Assembly (NCBI GenBank): GCA_027016475.1
Contig: JALUTL010000212.1
Span: 1-12,166 of the forward strand
Length of the DNA stretch: 12,166 nucleotides
Origin: Candidatus Heimdallarchaeota archaeon
Lineage (GTDB): Archaea > Asgardarchaeota > Heimdallarchaeia > Heimdallarchaeales > Kariarchaeaceae
Reading direction: 5' to 3'
The translations under genes were made by a program, and so were the position numbers. The notes under the pieces were generated by a model. It did not search any database. It was not told where the DNA came from and worked only from the letters and a program-made list of their open reading frames with translations. Numbering within the stretch: position 1 is the stretch's first letter; every line of letters begins with the position of its first letter. Shown here one piece after another: positions 6,152 through 12,166 of this stretch.

Positions 6152-9100
6152 TCATATACTGCCTCTTCAAGGATACGAAATGCTTGGGCAAACATAATGA
6201 CTTTTGCCGCTATGTCTTCGCTTCTCGTTTTGTCAGTCAAATATTTCATCAATTCCTTAAGATTCGTTCTTTCACCGGGATAATCCTGCAAGAATCCAAT
6301 TCCTTTCCGTATTGTTCGTGAAATTGCACTATTGTGTTTTATTCGCCCTATGCGGGAAGTGTTGATCTGGAAACCTTCTTTGATGAGAAAGTTGAAGCCG
6401 GCGGCAATAAATTCGTGCTCAATTACACGGGATGAGATTTTTTGATACTCGTAAGAATCATCAAGGAGATGCGATATTTTGGCATGGATTGCGGCATGTG
6501 CCTTGGATATTTTTGAAACAACGCTGTCAGGCAAGCCTCGAGAAGATATTATCGTCAACGTTGATTTCTCAATCCGATGTGACGTGATGGACAGTCCAGA
6601 TCGTTCCAAGGTTTCAACCCCATATGATGCAGGCTGTCCAAATTCATCCAAAAAGCTGGTCATGGCACTTCCCAACCCAGAAATTAATTCTACTGGAGTG
6701 TTGAGGCTTGTGAAGATTCGTTCATAATACGGAATGCCGCTGAGAGTATGCTTGAGAATGATGGCATTTGTGGCCAGTATCGCCTCGATTTCATCCTTTG
6801 CAAATTTGCTTTCCTCGTTCAATTGTTCAAGCCATCGTTTTCTATTCTTTCGAAGTATGGCGATAAGCATGAAGAATGCTGCCAAAACAATGACTGTAAC
6901 GAGCAGGAGAATTGGAAACTGAGGATTGGTTTGAAATGAGAGGAGCAACCTATTGATCGCCCCTTCGGGTGCTGAAATGGGCGTAGGCAGTTCCTCTATC
7001 GGAGGGGAATGCTGAGCTCCTGCAAACTTTGGAGAGTTTACAACGGACGCAGCAATTGAAGTGATCCGTTCTACCAAACGAGTCTCTTCAGAACTCAAGA
7101 TAAATGTGGCAACACCAGTAGAGCTTGTTGCTGCAAAACGTTGGATGGACATCCTCGTCCCGTCCAACAGTACAAGCTGGATGGTCAAGGAAACATTGAC
7201 GCCTGGAGCCTTGCCGCTTTTTAGGACAAGCGTGTGCAAGGAAAGTCCTGATGTGGTTTGGGAAATTGAGTCGTTGTAATAGGCCAACACGCTGATAGCA
7301 TAAGCCTTTCCTCTTATCAACTGTCCCAAAACCTCTATTTCGAGACGGATGGTATGGGGCAGAACCCTGATCTCATGGACAACGGACACGTTTTCATGCA
7401 TCGCCTTCTGGAACGTAATGTGCCATTGATAGTGCCCTTCAGGAACATCCGTGTAATTGAGAGACAGGACAAAGGATCCATTTTGCAAGGTCGTAAATGT
7501 AAGGTTCAAGACATATTCGAAGGCGTCCAATGAAAGATCGGACGAGTTGAGAACGATTAGGGAGGCAACAATTGTTGCGTTTGCAATGCCAGTACCGTTC
7601 AGCATTCTCCAAACACCTGCAACACGGTTGATGGCACCTTCCACAACGGTATCAACAATGTCCACACTAACAGGAGAAGTTTCTGCAATTCGAGGATCCT
7701 TTACGCGTATTGCCACTTCATGGGAAACAGCATTGCCAGAGCTATCAAAAACGGTCAGCTTAAACACATACAGCCCGATTGACAGTCCGTCAATACTGAA
7801 TGCAAGAGTTTGGTTACTGACCCAAGTGCCTTGAGCAAGGGTCGTACCATTCCGCTCCAAAAGGTACGTGCCTGCAAAGTTATCTGTTGCAATCCAGCTC
7901 AGCGTGTTGCCAGTTTCCCCTTCGAAATATCGGTATGGTTCGGGGGTTTGTATGAAAACAGGCTTGGTCGTATCTACAACTGTTACAATGACAGTGTCCG
8001 CCAACAGATTGCCGCTTTCATCCCATGCCAACAAGGTCAGGTTATATGATCCTGGAGCATATCCTGAAAACGAGAAAGATATGGTATTTTGCCAATTGCC
8101 AGAAAGAACTGAAGAGCCGTTGACAAGCAACGAGTAATTGTTGGGATGGTTGTCCAGAAGGCTCCAAGAAATGATGACAGGATAGTTCTTTTCATCAATG
8201 GTGGCGACAGCACCCGGATCCCTGAAATTGACAATGGGTGCCTGAATGTCCTTGATTGTGACCATTGTGGTTATCGTCAAGGAATTTCCGCTTGTGTCTA
8301 AAAATACGGCAGTTACATTGTAGACTCCCGCAAGTCGTGTAAATGGATAGACAAAGGGAGAGCCGCTAAGCCAAGAGCCGGAAATCACCGCCGTTCCGTT
8401 GACATATACAACATAGGTGGACGGATGCTGATCCAATATCGTCCAATTGACGTTGTTTGTGCTTACACCTTCTATAAGCTCAATTGTGGAATAAGAGACT
8501 CCACTGACTGGTGGGGTGTTATCAAACACGGTAACGAATACAGTTGAAACGGCAAAATTTCCTTCCTGATCCCGCATGACCATAGTGAAATTGTATGCAC
8601 CCAAAACCAGACCATCAATTCCTACAACAATGGGAATGTCAGATTGCCAACCTGCGGATTGAATCAATGATCCGTTACGATAAAGTTCATAAGTGGACGG
8701 AAAAGCTGCACTTGCAACCCATTCCAAAGTATTACCAAAGGAACCTTCGGCATATGAATAGTTGGAAGGAACCGATGAAAATTTCACGATGGAACTTGAA
8801 CGAACAGTAAGGTATACACTATGCGAAACAGTGTTTCCGCCTTGATCAGTGATGGCGATAGTGAAGTTGTGAACACCCAGTCCCAAACTGCCCAAGTTGA
8901 TGACTATTGGCGTGCCAGAAGTCCATCCACCACTACTGACGGTTGTTGTGACATTTCGGTATATGACATATGATTTGGGGTGAAGATCAGTCACAGTCCA
9001 ATTGATGCTTTCGGTGGAGGTATCAGAGAAGTAGGTTCTGTTGATGGGGGCATCGACTATAACGGGAGGAGTAGCATCAACGACAGTGACAAACACAGTA

Positions 9101-12100
9101 TGTGGAGTTTTGTTGCCGAAATCATCCTGAAACACAATGGTAAAGTTGTACGTCCCGATATCCAAACCATCAATATTGAAGGATACAGGCGATCCGTCAG
9201 ACCATGACCCTGTTGCAATTGATGTTCCGTTCCGGAACAATTCGACTTGGTTGGGGAACTTGTCGGTGGCAGTCCATTGGAGTTCATTGCCGGTGGATCC
9301 CTCATCGTACGAAGTCAATGACGGAGTTTGCGTAATTGCAGGAGCAGTCAAATCCCTTACTTCAACAAACACGGAGTTGGTCTGGACATTGCCAACCGTA
9401 TCGTTGACGCGTACAGTATAGTTGTATATGCCTAAATTGGTGGAATCAATGGGAACAACAATCTCCGTCGGATTGTTCCAACTGCCAGTATCCACAACAG
9501 AGCCATTTCTATAGACTATGTACCTGTCAGGACGGATGTCGGTGAAGTTCCACACAATCTGGTTTCCAGTACTGTCTTGGGCAACAGTTGATGGAGAAGT
9601 AACTTGTACGAGGGAGGGAGGAGTGATGTCTTCCACTGTGACAAAGACAGTATCCACATTGAAATTGCCTTCAGTGTCATTGACATAAAGGGTGAAATTG
9701 TAGACGCCCATTGACAGCCCATCAATGGATTGCTGAATGAGAGAGTCACTAGACCAAGTTCCACTGGAAACTTGGGATCCATCCCGATACACAACATATT
9801 TTGAAGGGAATGGGTCACTCGCATTCCAAGAAATGAGATTGCCTGTCGTACCTTCGGAAATGGTCACATCATTTGGAGGGGAATTGATTGCAGGCGAGGA
9901 GGAATCAACTACCGTGAATGAAGCAGATGTGTTTATCAAAGGATTGGAAGCGATCTCTCGAAATTCGGGATGATCCCATCGTATTTCCAAGGAGTTCCCA
10001 CCTACAACAAACGAATCTGACCATTGAACTTCGATAGTGTAGTGCCCCGTCGACGGGACATATGTTGCAGTATACGGATAGTCCAGATTGAATGAAATTG
10101 TGGACGAATTGATGAGCGTGTTGCCCCCGGTCACATTGAGCGGAGTGAAGTCAAAAGTTACGTTGGTGCCTGCCTCAACATTTCCTGAAGCCACAGCGTT
10201 TCCAGAGCCGCGGTAGAACAAATTGAGCGAGATGGTATCGAAATCGGTGTGGGGGCCTTCTGTAAAGCTGACGTTTACAGTATATGCCTGTGGTCTAGGA
10301 GAGGCATGGGCTACGGACGTATTGATGTCGGCAGAATAGAGATAGTGGATGTTATCGCTGTGGAAACCCTGTGCAGTCAAGGAAATGGTCTCCGCACCCC
10401 AATCAAGCGTGCCGGGAAGTCCCCATGATGAATTATGGCTATAGTCCAATGTAATTACCTCTACAGTGACAATGTCACCTTCCAATGCGTTGAGTTGATC
10501 TGTTGAAGGAGTGATAATTTCAACCGTTGTGACAGGAATTACATTGAAAGGAACTGCAACAGCACCCGCATGGGTTCCGTTGTTCCATCTGAACTGAAAG
10601 GTCCAGACACCAGTAGGAAGGTTGGGATCCAGATATGTTGCAAAGGTCATTTCACCAGCAAATGAGAAGATTTCCGTGTTCACCGACGTATCAACATATG
10701 AGCCGATACTGGAGTTGCCGTAAATTGTTCCATCCTCACCGCGCAACGAGGCATTGACTGAACCGCCTGCCAATTGGGCCAATGATGACGTGATTGTGGC
10801 ATTGACCTGATCCCCAACTTGGGCGGAAGGATGAATGACGCCCAATTTTCCAGTGTCGTTTGCAACCCAAACTGTCCCATTGTATACATAGGTCGAGACC
10901 GTTGCACTGTTCAGCAGGTTAGAAGATTGCAGTTCGAGCACATAATCGCCCGTCCCTTTGTTGAATACCACGGTCTTGTTTTGACCAACCTGCACCACCT
11001 TGTAATCAGTCCCTTCAGTCAACTGGACGGAATTGTGCGAAACAGAAATGACAGAATGCGATCCAGGTATGGAAACGGATTGGGAAACATTTGCATCAGT
11101 TCTGGCAAATGAGCTGCTGTACGTGGCAGTCCAATTGATAACGGGATCGTTTGGCTCAGTGCTAACTACAACCGAAGCAAGGGAGTTCACGATTCGTTCA
11201 ACAATATATGTGATGTTTATTTTGGGAGAGGAAGGGGCCAATGTGCTGTTGTAGAAAACACGGTAAGTGGTGGATGTCGTGTACGTGTTCTGATCCGTGA
11301 ATATACCGTTGGAAGGAATGGCTTCACCAGAAGGCTGAGAGGGATAGGCAACTTTTGTTTCAATATTTACAGGGTTGTAGATTTCAACTGCACTATAGTT
11401 GAGGGTGTAGTCCCCATTTGTGTAATTTCCCCAACCATCCTCATTTGAGGGAATACCTGTGGTTGAAATGAAAGTTGGGCCATCATCAGTACCATCAGAA
11501 GTTTCCTTGTGGGCAGTCCACAGAAAATCAAAAGTTGATTGGTAAAACACGAAAAAGATGTATCCCCCTGTTGAATTTGCAAAAGTGTTGGATTGATCAA
11601 AAATAGTCTGTTTGTTCAAATCGATTTGAATATAATCTCCAGACGGAGAACTGCTAGGAGATTGTTTTGAACCGTTAGCAAGCATTTTGTGAGGAACGAT
11701 CTTACCATCGCTTGCACGTTGAGTTGAATTCCATATTTCACCAACAAAAGTTACAGAAGAACCGAACACACCAGATGAAACTAGAAACCAGAATCGGTCA
11801 ACCATGACACTTTTTGCATTTGATGACAATTGAGGAAGCACGGCACCTTGAACCAAAATTTTATCGGATGCGAATTGATCACCAGCGTCGAATGTATCCT
11901 CTACAACCTTTGTAGATCTATCGTCATAAATTTGTACTTCCATAGTCAAGGAGTTATACTCAACACCGTCAATCGGATCAACGGTGATGTTGTAGTTGTT
12001 CGGCTTTGCCAAATGGACATATGAATCATTGGCACGATAGGTTGAAGTGTATCCTTCTGTAACAGGAGTAATGTCGACCTCCAAAACGGGATTTGCAAAA

Positions 12101-12166
12101 GGCTTTAGTGAGATACTGGAATCGGGTGTTTTTTCAAAACTACCGGAATCGGATTTAATTGGAGAC
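6148..12166 (-). CDS. Giant Ig-repeat surface protein with a transmembrane helix and cytosolic longin-like domain (N-terminus outside window)
   Basis: Probable single-pass cell-surface receptor or adhesin; no specific function can be assigned. The frame is open to the right edge, giving at least 2005 residues. A TTG at 12084 is not a credible start, because 27 more codons upstream stay open and no signal peptide is visible. Order from the N-terminal side: about 755 residues of beta-rich ectodomain, eight Ig-like repeats of about 92 residues, about 257 residues of membrane-proximal beta domains, one transmembrane helix of 22 residues followed by RKNRKR (positive-inside), then a cytosolic tail with a longin/roadblock-like domain and a helical C-terminus. 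By hand count there are about 59 N-x-S/T sequons outside and one inside, which supports this topology. No cysteine occurs anywhere. The stop overlaps that of the acyl-CoA dehydrogenase gene. The repeats resemble those in Asgard archaeal surface proteins as I remember them. Confidence 0.9.
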   Translation of the reverse strand, partial: SPIKSDSGSFEKTPDSSISLKPFANPVLEVDITPVTEGYTSTYRANDSYVHLAKPNNYNITVDPIDGVEYNSLTMEVQIYDDRSTKVVEDTFDAGDQFASDKILVQGAVLPQLSSNAKSVMVDRFWFLVSSGVFGSSVTFVGEIWNSTQRASDGKIVPHKMLANGSKQSPSSSPSGDYIQIDLNKQTIFDQSNTFANSTGGYIFFVFYQSTFDFLWTAHKETSDGTDDGPTFISTTGIPSNEDGWGNYTNGDYTLNYSAVEIYNPVNIETKVAYPSQPSGEAIPSNGIFTDQNTYTTSTTYRVFYNSTLAPSSPKINITYIVERIVNSLASVVVSTEPNDPVINWTATYSSSFARTDANVSQSVSIPGSHSVISVSHNSVQLTEGTDYKVVQVGQNKTVVFNKGTGDYVLELQSSNLLNSATVSTYVYNGTVWVANDTGKLGVIHPSAQVGDQVNATITSSLAQLAGGSVNASLRGEDGTIYGNSSIGSYVDTSVNTEIFSFAGEMTFATYLDPNLPTGVWTFQFRWNNGTHAGAVAVPFNVIPVTTVEIITPSTDQLNALEGDIVTVEVITLDYSHNSSWGLPGTLDWGAETISLTAQGFHSDNIHYLYSADINTSVAHASPRPQAYTVNVSFTEGPHTDFDTISLNLFYRGSGNAVASGNVEAGTNVTFDFTPLNVTGGNTLINSSTISFNLDYPYTATYVPSTGHYTIEVQWSDSFVVGGNSLEIRWDHPEFREIASNPLINTSASFTVVDSSSPAINSPPNDVTISEGTTGNLISWNASDPFPSKYVVYRDGSQVSSGTWSSDSLIQQSIDGLSMGVYNFTLYVNDTEGNFNVDTVFVTVEDITPPSLVQVTSPSTVAQDSTGNQIVWNFTDIRPDRYIVYRNGSVVDTGSWNNPTEIVVPIDSTNLGIYNYTVRVNDTVGNVQTNSVFVEVRDLTAPAITQTPSLTSYDEGSTGNELQWTATDKFPNQVELFRNGTSIATGSWSDGSPVSFNIDGLDIGTYNFTIVFQDDFGNKTPHTVFVTVVDATPPVIVDAPINRTYFSDTSTESINWTVTDLHPKSYVIYRNVTTTVSSGGWTSGTPIVINLGSLGLGVHNFTIAITDQGGNTVSHSVYLTVRSSSIVKFSSVPSNYSYAEGSFGNTLEWVASAAFPSTYELYRNGSLIQSAGWQSDIPIVVGIDGLVLGAYNFTMVMRDQEGNFAVSTVFVTVFDNTPPVSGVSYSTIELIEGVSTNNVNWTILDQHPSTYVVYVNGTAVISGSWLSGSPFVYPFTRLAGVYNVTAVFLDTSGNSLTITTMVTIKDIQAPIVNFRDPGAVATIDEKNYPVIISWSLLDNHPNNYSLLVNGSSVLSGNWQNTISFSFSGYAPGSYNLTLLAWDESGNLLADTVIVTVVDTTKPVFIQTPEPYRYFEGETGNTLSWIATDNFAGTYLLERNGTTLAQGTWVSNQTLAFSIDGLSIGLYVFKLTVFDSSGNAVSHEVAIRVKDPRIAETSPVSVDIVDTVVEGAINRVAGVWRMLNGTGIANATIVASLIVLNSSDLSLDAFEYVLNLTFTTLQNGSFVLSLNYTDVPEGHYQWHITFQKAMHENVSVVHEIRVLPHTIRLEIEVLGQLIRGKAYAISVLAYYNDSISQTTSGLSLHTLVLKSGKAPGVNVSLTIQLVLLDGTRMSIQRFAATSSTGVATFILSSEETRLVERITSIAASVVNSPKFAGAQHSPPIEELPTPISAPEGAINRLLLSFQTNPQFPILLLVTVIVLAAFFMLIAILRKNRKRWLEQLNEESKFAKDEIEAILATNAIILKHTLSGIPYYERIFTSLNTPVELISGLGSAMTSFLDEFGQPASYGVETLERSGLSITSHRIEKSTLTIISSRGLPDSVVSKISKAHAAIHAKISHLLDDSYEYQKISSRVIEHEFIAAGFNFLIKEGFQINTSRIGRIKHNSAISRTIRKGIGFLQDYPGERTNLKELMKYLTDKTRSEDIAAKVIMFAQAFRILEEAVYD
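6151..6456 (-). other. Helical C-terminal extension of the giant surface protein
   Basis: The final 102 residues follow the longin-like domain and appear mainly alpha-helical (for example EHEFIAAGFNFLIKEGF and SEDIAAKVIMFAQAFRILEEA), with a basic middle part (RIGRIKHNSAISRTIRKG). The layout could be a small helical or winged-helix-like effector-binding module. I recognise no named family. Confidence 0.4.
6457..6789 (-). other. Longin/roadblock-like cytosolic domain
   Basis: About 111 residues starting 21 residues inside the membrane. The order of predicted elements is strand (EAILATNAIILKH), hairpin with SGIPYYERIF, helix (ELISGLGSAMTSFLDEFG), strands around LERSGLSITSHRI and STLTIISSRG, then a long helix (DSVVSKISKAHAAIHAKI). 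This beta-beta-alpha-beta-beta-alpha order, with a Ser-Gly-Leu-Pro-like turn after strand 1 and LISG at the helix start, matches longin/roadblock-type sensor domains that I know to be numerous in Asgard archaea, where relatives contact small GTPases. The assignment is by pattern recognition, without a profile search. Confidence 0.6.
6853..6918 (-). other. Transmembrane helix of the giant surface protein
   Basis: Twenty-two uninterrupted hydrophobic residues, running from FPILLL to LIAIL, are followed at once by RKNRKR. By the positive-inside rule this places the Ig repeats outside and the C-terminus in the cytosol. It is the only such segment in the visible protein. Confidence 0.93.
6919..7689 (-). 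other. Membrane-proximal stalk domains of the giant surface protein
   Basis: About 257 residues between the last Ig-like repeat and the membrane. Two beta-rich units appear: one starting near VDIVDTVVEGAINRVAGVW, with about seven sequons, and one starting near HTIRLEIEVLGQLIRGKAY. A short Pro-rich link (ELPTPISAPEG) then leads to the membrane. The second unit resembles generic archaeal surface beta-sandwiches. No function can be read. Confidence 0.5.
7690..9900 (-). repeat. Eight tandem Ig-like repeats of about 92 residues (276 bp)
   Basis: Approximate unit limits, in protein order: 9631-9900, 9351-9630, 9070-9350, 8791-9069, 8519-8790, 8241-8518, 7966-8240, 7690-7965. Each unit tends to carry EGxTGNxLxW, then D-x-x-P-x-x-Y, then a YRNGS-type hairpin, then SGxW, then a GxYNFT strand, D-x-x-GN, VFVTV and a D-x-TPP linker. 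The pattern is a beta-sandwich of the HYR/Ig-like kind. Units are alike in protein but diverged in DNA, so this is an old array and not a recent tandem duplication. Unit 4 lacks the TPP linker (SSSIVKF instead) and unit 8 has YVFK in place of the sequon YNFT. Confidence 0.88.
9901..12166 (-). other. N-terminal ectodomain of the giant surface protein (partial)
   Basis: About 755 residues without the Ig-repeat signature. They are rich in Thr, Ser, Asn, Val and Gly, alternate in a beta-strand-like way and carry about 25 N-glycosylation sequons. Several successive beta-sandwich units are suggested, such as a stretch with VSVSHNSVQLTEGTDYKV and later ones beginning near VEIITPSTDQL and GNVEAGTNVTFDFTP. 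I recognise no catalytic motif or named domain. A ligand-binding or S-layer-contact role is possible but unsupported. Confidence 0.55.

Noticed and set aside
7457..7834. A 125-residue open frame antisense to the giant gene
   Set aside because: It lies wholly opposite repeat and stalk coding sequence, has no promoter or ribosome site, and its composition is what the complement of a Thr/Ser/Val-rich gene gives.
7690..9900. Regular 276-bp periodicity considered as a CRISPR or DNA-level satellite
   Set aside because: The periodicity is in the encoded protein. The DNA copies are diverged and there are no short identical repeats with unique spacers.
12082..12084. TTG at 12084 as the start of the giant protein
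   Set aside because: The frame stays open for 27 more codons to the window edge, and no signal peptide follows the TTG. The gene is better treated as truncated by the window.

Overview
The window reads as a gene-dense stretch of an archaeal chromosome, most probably from an Asgard-type archaeon. This is an inference of moderate confidence. It rests on three things: a giant surface protein with tandem Ig-like repeats of a kind I know from Asgard genomes, a longin/roadblock-like domain on that protein's cytosolic tail, and TATA-like elements at some gene starts instead of bacterial -35/-10 boxes. Base composition looks to be in the mid-40s % GC throughout, with no obvious foreign island. I saw no tRNA, rRNA, CRISPR array, insertion sequence or integrase.

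Layout: six protein genes fill nearly the whole window and alternate strictly in strand. (1) A 5'-truncated aldo/keto reductase (+) meets (2) an S-adenosylhomocysteine/methylthioadenosine-type deaminase (-) tail to tail. (3) A methylthioadenosine/methylthioinosine phosphorylase (+) diverges from the deaminase across about 97 bp and meets (4) a TldD-like metalloprotease (-). (5) An acyl-CoA dehydrogenase (+) diverges from the protease across 193 bp and meets (6) a giant membrane-anchored surface protein (-), whose N-terminus lies beyond the right edge. At all three convergent junctions the stop codons abut or overlap (0, 7 and 4 bp), so no intergenic terminator is possible there.

Function: genes 2 and 3 fit a two-step purine/methionine salvage route, deamination of methylthioadenosine to methylthioinosine followed by phosphorolysis. 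The phosphorylase has Asn where human MTAP has the adenine-reading Asp, which favours a 6-oxopurine substrate. Genes 1, 4 and 5 look like independent metabolic or maturation functions: a ketone/aldehyde reductase, a TldD-type protease, and an acyl-CoA oxidation flavoenzyme.

The last half of the window is one gene. Its product has at least 2005 residues without a single cysteine. About 1749 residues are extracellular, carry about 59 N-glycosylation sequons and include eight Ig-like repeats of about 92 residues. One transmembrane helix follows, then a 234-residue cytosolic tail with a longin/roadblock-like domain. This has the architecture of a single-pass surface receptor or adhesin wired to an intracellular small-GTPase-type regulatory fold, and it is the most interesting item here.
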